NCBI RefSeq assembly: GCF_000348945.1
Contig: NZ_AOCK01000001.1
Span: 124,001 to 188,000 of the forward strand
Direction: 5' to 3'
Source: Paeniglutamicibacter gangotriensis Lz1y
GTDB taxonomy: Bacteria > Actinomycetota > Actinomycetes > Actinomycetales > Micrococcaceae
Length of the DNA: 64,000 nucleotides
Shown here: positions 36,487 through 46,554 of the stretch, one piece after another
Numbering within the stretch: the first letter of the stretch is position 1
Layout: every line of letters starts with the position of its first letter
Translations under genes and position numbers: made by a program
Notes under the pieces: generated by a model
Seen by the model: only the letters and a program-made list of their open reading frames with translations
Told to the model about the DNA's origin: nothing
Database searches by the model: none

Positions 36487-37263
36487 GTGCATCCGCTCAG
36501 GATCGCGGTGCGCCAATGGACGGACTGGATGAAGCAAGCCGCATTCACTGATGTGCTGTGCACCCTCGTGGGCTCTGTAACGCTGGGCATCGTGCTGGTG
36601 CTGGCTCGAACCGCTCCCGCGGGGGAAAGTATCGCCGCAGTGCTTGGCGGCTTGGCGATGGTCTCCGTCTGCGTGCTGAGCATCATGCGGCGCAAGCCCC
36701 TGTTTTCGACCGTGGCGGACCGGGTGACATTGACCCGTGGGGTGCTCGGTGGCGGTTGCGCCACGATCATCATGTTGGCCATCATGGGCCCGGATCCGCA
36801 CCGCTCGTGGCCGCTGGTGTTTCTGGCCGCCCCCGCAGTGTTGCTGGACGCCGTTGACGGGGCGGTGGCCCGACGCACCGGCACCGCCTCGATACAGGGT
36901 GCGAGACTGGACATGGAAACCGATGCTGCACTGATGCTGGTGCTCTGCGTGCCTTTGGCCTTCGCTTTGGGGCTCTGGGTCATGGGGATCGGACTGATGC
37001 GTTATGGGTTCGTGGCCCTTTCTTGGTGCCGTCCCGCGCTGCGGACGCAGCTGGAATTCAGCCAGTTCCGCCGGGTCGTGTCCGCGATCCAAGCCGTGGC
37101 CTTGGTCATCGCGTTGGTCCCGGTGGTGCCCGAGCTCATGTCCATGGTCATCCTGATCCTGAGCTTGGCCTTGCTCAGCACTTCTTTTCTCCGGGATATC
37201 ATCGTCCTGGAACGTCGGCAAGGCTCCGGATCAGACGGTGTCGCCGAGGCCTCCGACATGTAA
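36487..37263 (+). CDS. CDP-alcohol phosphatidyltransferase family protein (unit 2)
   Basis: A 258-residue paralogue of the protein at 29575, with the full metal-site signature LLDAVDGAVARRTGTASIQGARLDMETDA. GTG 36487 begins directly after the regulator's stop codon, so the two genes are translationally linked here, unlike in unit 1 where 6.3 kb separates them. Six membrane helices are predicted. The pairing with a two-component system suggests regulated change of membrane phospholipids, which is inference. Confidence 0.87.
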   Translation: MHPLRIAVRQWTDWMKQAAFTDVLCTLVGSVTLGIVLVLARTAPAGESIAAVLGGLAMVSVCVLSIMRRKPLFSTVADRVTLTRGVLGGGCATIIMLAIMGPDPHRSWPLVFLAAPAVLLDAVDGAVARRTGTASIQGARLDMETDAALMLVLCVPLAFALGLWVMGIGLMRYGFVALSWCRPALRTQLEFSQFRRVVSAIQAVALVIALVPVVPELMSMVILILSLALLSTSFLRDIIVLERRQGSGSDGVAEASDM

Positions 37264-37487
37264 ACGGTGAATAAGTACCTCAAATTCATCAGGCATCAAG
37301 GTGATGAAACATGGCTCGGGATAGGGGTGGGGCCAACTGCCAGCATCGTAGATCCGGCGTTGGTGAACACCGCGGGTGCCAAGCACATCCATCCTTAGGC
37401 GCAAGGACCGCCTCGAAGGAACCATGTTTCAAGGATGCAAGACCCAATCCATTGGCGATTTCCGGTAGGCGCCGTTAACGTGGGCTC
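37264..37487. other. intergenic region before the MFS exporter
   Basis: 224 bases, no gene. The last 60 bases, ending AACGTGGGCTCATG, are conserved in front of the broken copy at 31073, suggesting they hold the promoter or translation start of the exporter. Confidence 0.4.
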
Positions 37488-39125
37488 ATGAGAACTCCAA
37501 ACTCCGGACAAGCACGCTCGACACCCTGGAAAAGTATGAAGAACTCCGAGGACACAGAGCCCGAGGAAGTGGACCTGCCCCACAAGTGGTCAGCGCTATG
37601 GGTGCTGGCGATCGGCTTGGGAATGATCATCCTGGATGGCACCATCGTCGGAGTGGCGTTGCCGACCATCATCACCAGCCTCGATCTGGACCTCACCGAG
37701 GCCCAATGGATCAACAGCATCTACTCAGTCGTCTTCGCGGCGCTGTTGCTCTCCGCTGGACGGATCGGTGACCGGCTGGGCCGGAAACGTTTGTTCATCA
37801 CCGGCACGTCGATCTTCGTTATCGGGTCCATCTTGGCCGCGCTCTCCGGGTCTTCCACGCTGCTGCTCTTGGCCCGTGTCGTACAGGGAATCGGCGGAGC
37901 GATGGTGCTGCCGGCCACCCTCTCAACGGTCAACGCCGTCTTCCGCGGCAAGGACCGCGCTGCGGCCTTCGGTGTCTGGGGCGCCACCATGTCCGGGGCC
38001 GCCGCCGTAGGTCCGCTGCTCGGTGGCTGGCTCGCAGGCTCCTTCTCCTGGGAATGGATCTTCTGGGTCAACGTGCCGATCGGACTGGCCGTGATCGTGG
38101 CAACGGTGCTGCTGGTCCCGGAGACCAAGGGCAAGGTCACAACCCGAGGCCTCGACGTGGATGGTTTCCAACTCTCGGCCCTGGGCATCGGGGCCGTGGT
38201 CTTCGCGATCATCGAGGGCCCCTCCATGGGGTGGTGGGCTCCAACCCGGGACGCCACGATCCTGTTCTGGACCTGGCCTCAAACCGCCTTCCTCTCTCCG
38301 GTCCCGGTGATCGGACTGCTCGGGCTGGTGGCGATCGCGGTCTTCTTGCTGTGGGAGCGGCACCGTGCCCGAGTACAACGCTCCGCGCTCCTTGACCTCT
38401 CTCTGTTCAGCCTACCTAGGTTCAGTTGGGGAAACGCGACCGCTGCCATGGTTGCGGTCGGCGAGTTCGCGCTCATCTTCGTGCTGCCGCTCTACCTCGT
38501 CTCGGCCCGCGGGCTGGGAGTCATGCAAGCGGGCTTCGTCCTGGCGGCGATGGCAGTCGGAGCGTTCCTCGCCGGCGCCCAGGCACGCCACCTGGCTGCA
38601 CGAATCGGTCCTCCAGCAGTGGTCCTGCTGGGCCTGGGCCTGGAAGTGGTGGGGATCGCGGTGATGGCGTTCCTGCTGGCTCCCACAGTCAGCGTCTGGT
38701 TGATGACCATTCCGCTGGTGATCTACGGACTGGGACTGGGGTTGGCTTCGGCGCAGCTCACCTCTCTGGTGCTCGCCGATGTCTCAACGTCCCAGTCCGG
38801 GCAGGGCTCGGCGACCCAGAGCACGGTGCGCCAAGTGGGCATGGCCATTGGCACCGCCGTCGCCGGAGCATTGCTGTCGATGGGTCTGGGGTTTTACCTC
38901 TCCACCGGGACGCCTTTGGATGAGGCCACCCGGGTCTCTGCCGGCGGCGCCTTGCAGAGCCTGCGCGCCCAAGGAGGACAAGAGGACTTGGTCGCCGAGC
39001 TCAGTGGCCAGTTCGCCCAAGCAACGCAGATGACACTGCTCGGTGCGGTGGCGTTCCTGGTGATGGGCTTGTTGGGAGCTTGGATCATGCTGCGGCTGAG
39101 CAAGCGCAGTGAACAGGCACATTGA
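37488..39125 (+). CDS. DHA2-type MFS drug/lipid exporter (EmrB/QacA family)
   Basis: A 545-residue transporter with 14 membrane helices. Landmarks: motif D1-like LDGTIVGVALPTI (residues about 42-54), motif A GRIGDRLGRKRLFITG, motif B-like LLLARVVQGIGGAMVLPATLS, and motif C-like GAAAVGPLLGGWLAGSFSWEWIFWVNVP. These define proton-coupled DHA2 exporters of drugs, dyes or lipophilic compounds. ATG 37488 is conserved in the broken copy; ATG 37536 is an alternative. An MMPL exporter and a two-component system follow, suggesting a regulated export locus. Confidence 0.9.
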   Translation: MRTPNSGQARSTPWKSMKNSEDTEPEEVDLPHKWSALWVLAIGLGMIILDGTIVGVALPTIITSLDLDLTEAQWINSIYSVVFAALLLSAGRIGDRLGRKRLFITGTSIFVIGSILAALSGSSTLLLLARVVQGIGGAMVLPATLSTVNAVFRGKDRAAAFGVWGATMSGAAAVGPLLGGWLAGSFSWEWIFWVNVPIGLAVIVATVLLVPETKGKVTTRGLDVDGFQLSALGIGAVVFAIIEGPSMGWWAPTRDATILFWTWPQTAFLSPVPVIGLLGLVAIAVFLLWERHRARVQRSALLDLSLFSLPRFSWGNATAAMVAVGEFALIFVLPLYLVSARGLGVMQAGFVLAAMAVGAFLAGAQARHLAARIGPPAVVLLGLGLEVVGIAVMAFLLAPTVSVWLMTIPLVIYGLGLGLASAQLTSLVLADVSTSQSGQGSATQSTVRQVGMAIGTAVAGALLSMGLGFYLSTGTPLDEATRVSAGGALQSLRAQGGQEDLVAELSGQFAQATQMTLLGAVAFLVMGLLGAWIMLRLSKRSEQAH

Positions 39126-39285
39126 ACAGGCAGCATCACTGACCCCCCTTGCGTCCCGGGTCGGGGAAGGTGGAGCTCCGGACTCCGGGGGTGGGATGCC
39201 AGCTTTCCTTATCAACCAAAGGATTGAGTTGAGATTCAATCTGAAGTCCGATGTGCCAGGGGCGGCATCTTGATTGACTGGAAGC

Positions 39286-41427
39286 ATGACCAAATCACGG
39301 CTTAGTTTTTCCCTGCCCCAACGCCTGACCTCCCGTCGCGGAGCCTGGGTTTCCCTGGTTATTGTGCTTCTGGCGGTCGTGGCCCTGTTCGGGGTCCTGA
39401 GCTCGGCGCAGGCGCCGGCGGGCAATTCGATCTCACCTGCCAATTCCGAGTCCGCTCAGGTCAAGGCGCTGGCTGATCAGTTCCCGGGCAGTGACGAAGG
39501 ATCCGTGCTGATCGTGGCCACGCACCAGGACGGAGCACCGCTCACCGAAGCGGACCTGTCTGCTGTTGGTGCGATGGGACCGGGCATTGATGCCACGACC
39601 GGGCATGAAGCGTCCCGGCCGATCAGCAGTGACGACAAGAAGGCTGCGGTCATCCAGACATCGATCACCCTAGGCGATGACAATTCGGTGACCGCACAAA
39701 CGGTCAAGGATTTGCGGACCGAATTGGCCGAGAACCCGATTGAGGGTATTTCGATGCAGGTCACCGGTGGTTCTGCTTTCGGTGCCGATATCGCTGCTTC
39801 CTTCGAGGGCGCGGACTTCACCTTGCTGCTGGTGACGATCGGCATCGTCGCGGTGCTGCTGATCATCACCTACCGCTCCCCGGTGCTGTGGTTGATCCCA
39901 CTGGTGGTGGTCGCCCTGGCTGACCGGATCGCCGGGCTGTCCACAGACGCTTTGGGTAGCGCTCTGGGACTGGAATTCGATGCGGGCATCATCAGCGTCC
40001 TGGTTTTCGGTGCCGGAACGAACTATGCCCTCCTGCTGATCTCGCGCTACCGCGAAGAACTATTGCATACCGAGGACCATCGCTTGGCCTTGGCAAACGC
40101 TTGGCGCGGTACCGCACCAGCGGTTCTAGCCTCCAACGTCACGGTCGTGCTGTCCCTGGCGACCCTCGTCCTGGCCGTCATCCCCGGCACACGAGGCTTG
40201 GGTATTTCCTCGGCCGTTGGCCTGATCATTGCCTTGGTTGCCGTGCTAGGTGCCCTGCCTCCTTTGCTTGCGGTGTGTGGGCGCGGCCTCTTCTGGCCCT
40301 TTGTTCCCCGCCCGGGCAACGGCCCCACCGGTCAGCGTATGTGGGGAGCAATCGCCAGCCGCGTGGTACGCCGCCCGGTCGTGGCGCTGCTGGCAGGTGG
40401 CGCATTGCTGGCAATCATGGCCACGGGACTCTTTGGTACCTCGATTGGCTTGACACAGACCGAGAAGTTCCGGGTCGCCTCCGAGTCGGCATCTGGTCTT
40501 GAAACGCTCGGCGAGCATTTCCCCGCCGGCGAATCCCAACCGATGATCGTGATTGCCAAGAGCCAAGCAATCGATCAGGTACGGACGAAGGCCGAAGACA
40601 CCACCGGAGTGGTACGGGTGACCCCGCTGGGTGAATCCACGAACGGTGAGCTCGGCAAACTGATGGTCACCGGTGAACCCGGTCCCGGAACCCCGGAAAG
40701 CCTGGCCTTGGTCGAAGAGCTGCGTACCGCGGTGCATTCGGTCAGCGGTGCCGAGGCGATGGTTGGCGGAGCCGTGGCCGAGGACGCCGATGCCCGGACC
40801 GGGAACATGCGCGACTTGCTCTTGATCGCCCCGCTGGTGCTGGCGGTGAGCTTCATCGTGCTGCTGGTACTGCTGCGCTCGATTGTTGCCCCGGCATTGC
40901 TGCTCGTGGTCAACATGGTCAGCGCCCTCGCGGCGATCGGTGCTGGGTCGTGGCTCAGCCACATGCTCTTCGGGCAAGATGCCCTTGACCTGCAGGTGCC
41001 TTTGCTCGCGTTCCTCTTCCTAGTTGCCCTGGGTATCGACTACACGATCTTTTTGGTCCACCGAGCCAGGAGCGAGGCAGCGATCCATGGAACTAGGGAA
41101 GGCATGGTGCGTGCTGTGGCGAGCACCGGTGGCGTGATCACCAGCGCCGGCGTCGTCTTGGCCGCAGTGTTCGCCGCCCTGGGTATGCTGCCGCTGGTGA
41201 CCCTTGGACAGCTCGGCTTGATCGTCGGGCTGGGCGTGTTGGTCGACACCCTGGTCGTGCGCACGGTGATCGTTCCTGCCATCTTCAGCCTGCTCGGAGA
41301 TCGCATCTGGTGGCCGACAGCGCCGCCCCATGCCCGACACGTTGAGATGGGCATCCCGTCAACGGACGCCCAGGAGGGAGAATCAAGTCATGGCACTTAC
41401 TCCGCGGGAGACACCCTCACCCACTAG
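39286..41427 (+). CDS. MMPL-family RND-type exporter
   Basis: A 713-residue protein with 12 helices arranged 1+5+1+5 and two extracytoplasmic domains (residues about 45-180 and 385-510), the MMPL layout. VTGGSAFGADIAASFEGADF precedes the second helix group, and ALGIDYTIFLVHRARSEA and GAGTNYALLLISRYREELLHTEDH are the paired proton-relay/SRxxEEL motifs. MMPL proteins export lipids and lipophilic compounds. An inverted repeat-like TTGAG...TTCAATC at 39224-39241 lies in the upstream gap. The next gene, a kinase, starts 38 bases before its stop. Confidence 0.88.
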   Translation: MTKSRLSFSLPQRLTSRRGAWVSLVIVLLAVVALFGVLSSAQAPAGNSISPANSESAQVKALADQFPGSDEGSVLIVATHQDGAPLTEADLSAVGAMGPGIDATTGHEASRPISSDDKKAAVIQTSITLGDDNSVTAQTVKDLRTELAENPIEGISMQVTGGSAFGADIAASFEGADFTLLLVTIGIVAVLLIITYRSPVLWLIPLVVVALADRIAGLSTDALGSALGLEFDAGIISVLVFGAGTNYALLLISRYREELLHTEDHRLALANAWRGTAPAVLASNVTVVLSLATLVLAVIPGTRGLGISSAVGLIIALVAVLGALPPLLAVCGRGLFWPFVPRPGNGPTGQRMWGAIASRVVRRPVVALLAGGALLAIMATGLFGTSIGLTQTEKFRVASESASGLETLGEHFPAGESQPMIVIAKSQAIDQVRTKAEDTTGVVRVTPLGESTNGELGKLMVTGEPGPGTPESLALVEELRTAVHSVSGAEAMVGGAVAEDADARTGNMRDLLLIAPLVLAVSFIVLLVLLRSIVAPALLLVVNMVSALAAIGAGSWLSHMLFGQDALDLQVPLLAFLFLVALGIDYTIFLVHRARSEAAIHGTREGMVRAVASTGGVITSAGVVLAAVFAALGMLPLVTLGQLGLIVGLGVLVDTLVVRTVIVPAIFSLLGDRIWWPTAPPHARHVEMGIPSTDAQEGESSHGTYSAGDTLTH

Positions 41428-42694
41428 TCCCGGGACCCTCCCAATAGCTGGATTGGTTCTGAGGCCGGAGCGGCGCACCTCTAATACGACGATCCGTTCG
41501 ATGCAGTTCGGGTTGCACCTGCTCACCGCCGCCCTCGTGGTGATCTCCGCAATTCGCGCAGTCCTCAGCGGGGCCCCGTTGGCCTTGGCGGTGGGCAGCG
41601 CGGTGGTGATTTCCTGCTGGTACTTGGCCGGGGTCCTGATGGCTGGGCGTGTGCAGCGCACCTCGATGGCCGGTTGGTGGCTGCTAGGCCTTGCCCTGCT
41701 CTGGATTGGCGCGGTCACCGCGTCGGCAGAGTTCCTGTGGCTGGCCTTCTCCCTGTGGCTGCTGGCCGGTTACATCCTGCCCTGGCGCTGGGCCGTTGCC
41801 TTCTCCATCGTGGTGTACGCGATGGTGGCCGCCGCGCCGATCCTGGAATTCGGTTCCACCACTTTCGCCAGCGCAATCGGACCATTGCTTGGCGGGGTCT
41901 TTGCCCTGAGCATCGCCCGTGGCTACGTGGAGCTCGTCCAGGACCTACGCGAACGCCAAGCCTTGGTTGTCTCGCTCACCCATGCCCAAGCAGAAATGAC
42001 CGCGTTGCAAGAGGAACTAGCCCAAACCCAGCGGATCTCCGGAGCCTTGGAGGAACGCACCCGCATCTCTCGGGATATCCATGACACCATCGCCCAAGGG
42101 CTTTCCTCCATATCGTTGTTGGCCACCGCAGCAGTGGAGAACGCACAGATCCAGCAGATGCCCCGGACCTTGCAACAGGTTGATGCCTTGGCGCGCGACA
42201 ACCTGGCAGATGTGCGCCGGATCGTTGCCGCGCTGGCACCGGCGGAACTCGAAGAAGGGGCCTTGGCCGGAGCCTTGGGCCGAATGCTTGAGCGTCTGAG
42301 CGCCGAGACCGGACTCCGAACCGAAGTCCGCGTCGATGAGGGCATGCCGGCCTTGCCCACCACTGTGGAGGTTGCCCTGTTGCGCACCGCCCAATCCGCG
42401 TTGGCCAATGTACGCCAGCATGCCGAAGCCACCAGAGTCGTGGTGAACCTGGCCGACGCCGGGAACTCCGTGCGTCTTGACATCGTTGATGACGGTCACG
42501 GATTCGACGTCTTAGCGTGGGACCGTGCCTTCGAGGGGTTGGGCGAATCGGGTGCCGGCGGCTACGGCATGCATTCGATGCGCGCAAGGCTGCGCGAGCT
42601 TGGTGGCGGACTGGATGTCGAGAGTCGACCCGGAGAGGGTGTGGCACTGTCCGCTCACGTTCCCCTCACCCAGGGACCGAAGGACGGTGCATAG
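41390..42694 (+). CDS. sensor histidine kinase (second system of unit 2)
   Basis: A 434-residue DesK/NarX-type kinase: about five membrane helices (30-185), coiled coil (200-225), H-box [19 protein letters not shown] (His about 234), then HATPase with [24 protein letters not shown] and [17 protein letters not shown]. The start ATG 41390 has CAGGAGGGAG ten bases upstream and overlaps the MMPL gene, so exporter and sensor are coupled. It is distinct from the repeated kinase family. Confidence 0.9.
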   Translation: MALTPRETPSPTSPGTLPIAGLVLRPERRTSNTTIRSMQFGLHLLTAALVVISAIRAVLSGAPLALAVGSAVVISCWYLAGVLMAGRVQRTSMAGWWLLGLALLWIGAVTASAEFLWLAFSLWLLAGYILPWRWAVAFSIVVYAMVAAAPILEFGSTTFASAIGPLLGGVFALSIARGYVELVQDLRERQALVVSLTHAQAEMTALQEELAQTQRISGALEERTRISRDIHDTIAQGLSSISLLATAAVENAQIQQMPRTLQQVDALARDNLADVRRIVAALAPAELEEGALAGALGRMLERLSAETGLRTEVRVDEGMPALPTTVEVALLRTAQSALANVRQHAEATRVVVNLADAGNSVRLDIVDDGHGFDVLAWDRAFEGLGESGAGGYGMHSMRARLRELGGGLDVESRPGEGVALSAHVPLTQGPKDGA

Positions 42695-42696
42695 AA

Positions 42697-43320
42697 ATGC
42701 CGATCACCGTTCTGCTGGTCGATGACCACCCGGTGGTGCGCACCGGTTTGCGCGCCCTGTTCGAGCACAACAACGACGTACTCGTCGTCGGCGAAGCCGC
42801 CTCGGGCGAAGAAGCAATCGCCCTGGCCGAACACCTCGCCCCGGATGTGGTGCTCTGCGATCTGCGTTTGGGCGAGGGAATCGACGGAGTTCAAACCACC
42901 ACGGCGCTGCGTGCCCAACGACCCGCCCCGGCCGTGATCATCTTGACCACCTTCGACCGCGATGTGGAAATCCTGCGCGCGATCGAGGCAGGAGCCGCCG
43001 GATACCTGCTCAAGGACGTCTCACCGGCGACGATTGTCTCCTCGCTGAAGGAAGCTGCCAAGGGTGGCATGGTGCTGGCCCCGGAAATGGCCCAACGTGT
43101 GGTCGACGGGATGCGTCACCCACGGCTTCAGCTCACCGCCCGTGAACTCGAGGTCTTGGGGCTGCTGGACACCGGGGCCTCCAATCGCGAGATCGCACGC
43201 AAGCTCTTCGTCACTGAAGCCACCGTCAAGACACACCTGGTCCATCTGTTCAGCAAACTCAACGTCGAAAGCCGCGCCAAAGCGGTATCGACGGCCCGGG
43301 ACAGCGGACTTATCCAATAG
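42697..43320 (+). CDS. NarL/LuxR-family response regulator (second system of unit 2)
   Basis: A 207-residue regulator with phospho-acceptor Asp in [15 protein letters not shown] (about 53), TTFD, LLKDVSP and a LuxR helix-turn-helix ([27 protein letters not shown]). It begins two bases after the kinase stop. It probably controls the MFS/MMPL exporters around it. Confidence 0.9.
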   Translation: MPITVLLVDDHPVVRTGLRALFEHNNDVLVVGEAASGEEAIALAEHLAPDVVLCDLRLGEGIDGVQTTTALRAQRPAPAVIILTTFDRDVEILRAIEAGAAGYLLKDVSPATIVSSLKEAAKGGMVLAPEMAQRVVDGMRHPRLQLTARELEVLGLLDTGASNREIARKLFVTEATVKTHLVHLFSKLNVESRAKAVSTARDSGLIQ

Positions 43321-43364
43321 CCCTCCCACCGACCACCTAAATATCACCCCACGATTGGAACATC

Positions 43365-43802
43365 ATGAACAAACTGTTTTACGCTGCCTTCACCTACATG
43401 GTTCTTGGAGTTCTCTCCGGCCTCTTCTACCGGGAGTTCACCAAGGCCGAGGATTTCCCTGCAGGTGAGTTCACCCAGCTTGGATTGGTCCACACCCATC
43501 TGCTCACCCTGGGCTTCATTGTTCTGCTGATTGTCTTGGCCCTGGATAAGCAGTTCCAGTTCTCCTCGAACAAGCTGTTCTCTTGGTTCTTCTGGACCTA
43601 CAACCTCGGCGTGGTGCTGACTTCCGCCATGATGGTTTGGCACGGTTCATTGACCGTGCTCGGTAAGGAATCTTCGTCGATGATTGCCGGTATCGCCGGC
43701 TTGGGCCATATCTTCTTGACGATCGGCATGGTCCTGTTTTTCCTGGCCCTGCGCCACGGCATGCAGCACACAAAGCAACCCCTGGAGAGCGTCTCGGCGT
43801 AG
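43365..43802 (+). CDS. DUF2871 family membrane protein
   Basis: A 145-residue protein with four helices. It matches DUF2871 by FYAAFTYMVLGVLSGLFYREFTK, the HTHLLTLGF segment with two histidines in a helix, and SAMMVWHGSLTVLG. The helix histidines resemble those of heme-copper oxidase-like small proteins, but no function is established. Only the 3' end survives in unit 1. Confidence 0.82.
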   Translation: MNKLFYAAFTYMVLGVLSGLFYREFTKAEDFPAGEFTQLGLVHTHLLTLGFIVLLIVLALDKQFQFSSNKLFSWFFWTYNLGVVLTSAMMVWHGSLTVLGKESSSMIAGIAGLGHIFLTIGMVLFFLALRHGMQHTKQPLESVSA

Positions 43803-43811
43803 TCCCAGCGG

Positions 43812-43867
43812 CACCGCATTTCCGTGTTCGAACTAAGTCCGTACGTGCCTAACAGGAAAATGCGGTG
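43812..43867 (+). promoter_or_regulatory. long-range hairpin in the DUF2871-ubiB gap
   Basis: CACCGCATTTCC pairs with GGAAAATGCGGTG (one bulged A) across a 31-base loop just after the DUF2871 stop. The unit 1 copy has a mismatch (CACCGAATTTCC), so its importance is unclear. It may end DUF2871 transcription. Confidence 0.4.
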
Positions 43868-43873
43868 GCTAAC

Positions 43874-43907
43874 GAGAAGGTCCACTGACCCCGCGGGTCA
43901 CCTTCTC
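43874..43907 (+). promoter_or_regulatory. covarying leader hairpin upstream of ubiB (unit 2)
   Basis: Outer stem GAGAAGGT/ACCTTCTC, five unpaired bases on the 5' side, inner stem GACCC-CGC-GGGTC. The inner stem changes to GACTC/GAGTC in unit 1, a compensated change. There is no T tract, so a regulatory or processing role is as likely as termination. Confidence 0.55.
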
Positions 43908-43918
43908 CATCGTGCTGG

Positions 43919-43946
43919 CTGACGCATTACGGTGTAGAGATACTTT
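43919..43946 (+). promoter_or_regulatory. possible promoter of the uORF-ubiB transcript
   Basis: CTGACG, 16 bases, TACTTT, conserved without change in unit 1. The spacing suits a housekeeping promoter about 20 bases before the small upstream ORF. Weak match, so tentative. Confidence 0.3.
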
Positions 43947-43965
43947 GACAACAATGGGAGCCAAC

Positions 43966-44007
43966 ATGATTCTTTGCCACCTTCGCCTACCAGGGTCCCC
44001 GTCCTGA
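43966..44007 (+). other. 13-codon upstream ORF coupled to ubiB
   Basis: ATG 43966 follows GGGAG by six bases and encodes MILCHLRLPGSPS; its TGA (44005-44007) shares the A with the ubiB ATG. The peptide is identical in unit 1. This looks like a translated leader that feeds ribosomes to ubiB. Confidence 0.55.
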
Positions 44008-46022
44008 TGGCCATTTTGGATGTGCTATTGGTGGTTCTGCTGGCCATCGCGGGATTGCTTTTCCTGATGCTTCAATCGTGGTTGGCCGCCACCGTGGTTC
44101 GCCGTGTGGTGGGCGTGCCCATTGGCTGGCCGCGCTCCATCGTTGTGGGTTTCGTGATGAGTGTTGCCATGGGATTCACAGTGCAATATCTTTTTCGTGC
44201 CGGGACCGACCAAAACACCAACGGCCTGAACGTAGCCCCCTCGGTGGCCGTCTTGTTTCTCATCCTGGCGATGGGCTGGATTTTTGCCTTGGGCGTTGCC
44301 GCCCTGGTGTTCATTGAGGCAGCCTTTCCCACCGGTTCATTGCCCACGTTTTCCTCGTTTTTCACCGGCGGCAAGGCTCGGCGGCAACGCTCGCGCCGGT
44401 ACACCGAAATCCTCTCCATCGCAGTCCGCCACGGGTTAGGCTCCCGGCTCCGCGGCTTCGGGCAAGCTGGTCTCGACGAGCACGAGGCCAAGACGGCCCG
44501 TGCGTTGCGCAACGCGTTGAACGAAGCAGGAGTCACGTTCGTCAAGCTCGGGCAGATGCTCTCCACCCGGCGGGACCTGCTGCCGGCGGTCTACATCCGG
44601 GAACTGCAGACCTTGCAGACCAATGCGAGCCCGGAACCGTGGGAAAAGATTATGGCAGCGGCCGAGGAACAGCTCGGGCGGCCGCTATCGGAAATCTTTT
44701 CCGAAGTGGACCCGACACCGCTGGCCGCCGCCTCCGTAGCTCAGGTGCACCAAGCCGTGCTGTGGGACGGGACAGCAGTGGTCCTGAAAGTCCAGCGCCC
44801 CGGCGCGCTGGCGCAGGTCAATCTGGACACGGACATCATCATCCGATTGGCCAAGTGGTTGGACAAGACCACACCGTGGGGCAGCTCGCTGGGCGTGCAT
44901 GAGCTGGCACGCGGTTTCGCTACATCCCTCGAGGAGGAACTGGACTACACCATCGAACTGGAGAACATGCGCACCATTGAGCATGCCCTGGATGCAGGAA
45001 CGTTCGCAGTGACCGTTCCGCACGCCTACGAGGAACTTTCCAGCGAACGCCTCCTGGTCATGGATCGGTTGCCAGGGCGCCCAGTGAGCTCGGCCGGAAA
45101 GATCCTGGCGAATCTCACGGACGCCGAACGCAGCGCCCTGGCAGCCACCTTGCTGGGTGTGACGCTGCAACAAATCATTTCCGACGGGGTCTTCCACGGC
45201 GACCTTCACGCCGGGAACATCTTCATCACCCCGGAAGGAACGCTGGGTCTGTTGGACTTCGGAGCCGTGGGACGCTTGGATCCCGGGACGCAAACAGCGT
45301 TGGGGATGATGCTTTATTCGATCGACAAAAATGATGCTGCCGGGGCCACCGATGCGCTCATTGAACTTCTTGATCGGCCCGAGGACCTTGATGTGAGAGT
45401 TGTGGAGCGTTCCCTGGGACAGCTCCTTACCCGCTTTCGCAGCGGATTTCGTGCAGGTGGCAGCCAAAAGATGTTTAGTGAGCTGTTCGCGCTGATCATC
45501 GCGCATAAATTCTCCGTACCGGCTCAGATCGGTGCCGCCTTCCGGGCTTTGTCCACAGTTGAGGGCACCTTGATGTTGATCGACCCGCGAATGGACCTGG
45601 TGACCGCTGCCCGAACCGAGGGCAGCCGTCTGATGTCGGGGAGATTCAGTCTTGGTAGTCTCAAGGACAGCCTTGAGCAACGTCTTGTTTCCCTGGTGCC
45701 GCTGCTCAATCGTCTCCCGCGTCGGATGAATAAGATCAGCGAAGATCTGGAGCACGGTCGCTTCTCCATGAACGTGCGCATGTTGGCCCATGCTGCCGAC
45801 CGCCGCTTCCTCACCGGGTTGTTCCAGCAGCTCGTCGTCGCGGTGCTGGCTGGCGCTGCGGTGCTCGGTGCCATCACACTCATTGTGAGCAATGAGGGTC
45901 CCTTGCTGACCGGCGAAATCCACCTCTATGCGGTCTTTGGCTTCGCTCTGCTCTTTGGTGGCTTTGTGCTGGGCATGCGTAGCCTGATGCTGGTCTTTAA
46001 GCGGGATGACGATGAGGATTGA
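44007..46022 (+). CDS. UbiB/ABC1/ADCK-family atypical kinase, membrane-anchored
   Basis: A 671-residue protein. Residues 1-125 form about three helices; the ABC1 kinase-like domain follows, with the KxGQ motif FVKLGQMLSTRRDLLP, the A-rich loop AAASVAQVHQAVL, VVLKVQRPG, EELDYTIELENMRTI, the catalytic-loop FHGDLHAGNIF and LLDFGAVGRL; two helices close the C-terminus. ADCK/UbiB proteins are linked to quinone or lipid homeostasis. The ATG 44007 start is coupled to a 13-codon leader; TTG 43974 is an alternative. A decayed copy lies at 32179. Confidence 0.9.
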   Translation: MAILDVLLVVLLAIAGLLFLMLQSWLAATVVRRVVGVPIGWPRSIVVGFVMSVAMGFTVQYLFRAGTDQNTNGLNVAPSVAVLFLILAMGWIFALGVAALVFIEAAFPTGSLPTFSSFFTGGKARRQRSRRYTEILSIAVRHGLGSRLRGFGQAGLDEHEAKTARALRNALNEAGVTFVKLGQMLSTRRDLLPAVYIRELQTLQTNASPEPWEKIMAAAEEQLGRPLSEIFSEVDPTPLAAASVAQVHQAVLWDGTAVVLKVQRPGALAQVNLDTDIIIRLAKWLDKTTPWGSSLGVHELARGFATSLEEELDYTIELENMRTIEHALDAGTFAVTVPHAYEELSSERLLVMDRLPGRPVSSAGKILANLTDAERSALAATLLGVTLQQIISDGVFHGDLHAGNIFITPEGTLGLLDFGAVGRLDPGTQTALGMMLYSIDKNDAAGATDALIELLDRPEDLDVRVVERSLGQLLTRFRSGFRAGGSQKMFSELFALIIAHKFSVPAQIGAAFRALSTVEGTLMLIDPRMDLVTAARTEGSRLMSGRFSLGSLKDSLEQRLVSLVPLLNRLPRRMNKISEDLEHGRFSMNVRMLAHAADRRFLTGLFQQLVVAVLAGAAVLGAITLIVSNEGPLLTGEIHLYAVFGFALLFGGFVLGMRSLMLVFKRDDDED

Positions 46023-46554
46023 TGGAGGTATGGACGGAACCGATAGGTCCGTGACTTCAACGTTTGGGCCCACTGCCGAAGCTCGTGGAACAGGAAGTAA
46101 CCAACTCAAGGGTTATGCAAGAGAAAGTCACGCTGGAGCGGCGGTAGAAGGAAACTGCGCAGGGTGTCATTCCAAGTTCCAGATATTGGGTGGGGAGAGG
46201 CGTTCACCGTGGTAAACGAAAACCTGATTGATTGGTGCGGATGAAGTTTCCGTTGTCGATCGGCCCGCGCTCGTTGCCCCGCACGATGTGAAGGTCCGTT
46301 TGATATCACTCCTCAAGGCCAGGGTGGACCGCCAGGTCCCCGTTTGCCCATGCGAAATCCAGGAACGGTCACGACTCAGCGCGGAAACGGGTCCGTTTTC
46401 CGACAAACGGGGGCGGGGGAGACATCCGGCGAAGGTTCGAAAAAGATCGTGGTCTTACAGGTCCGATGTGGATAAACCAAACATCTGAAGCCACCCAAAT
46501 GGAAGCTGTCTAACCCGCGCGTCCGCCGTTTTCCCGCCTTGCCTCATGTCAATA
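46023..46554. other. 532-base gap between ubiB and the IS element
   Basis: No recognisable gene. Short frames on the minus strand (for example 46167-46406) have no family resemblance. Confidence 0.4.

Noticed and set aside
46023-46554. possible second transposase relic left of the IS
   Set aside because: No DDE motif, no terminal repeats and no family resemblance in any frame.
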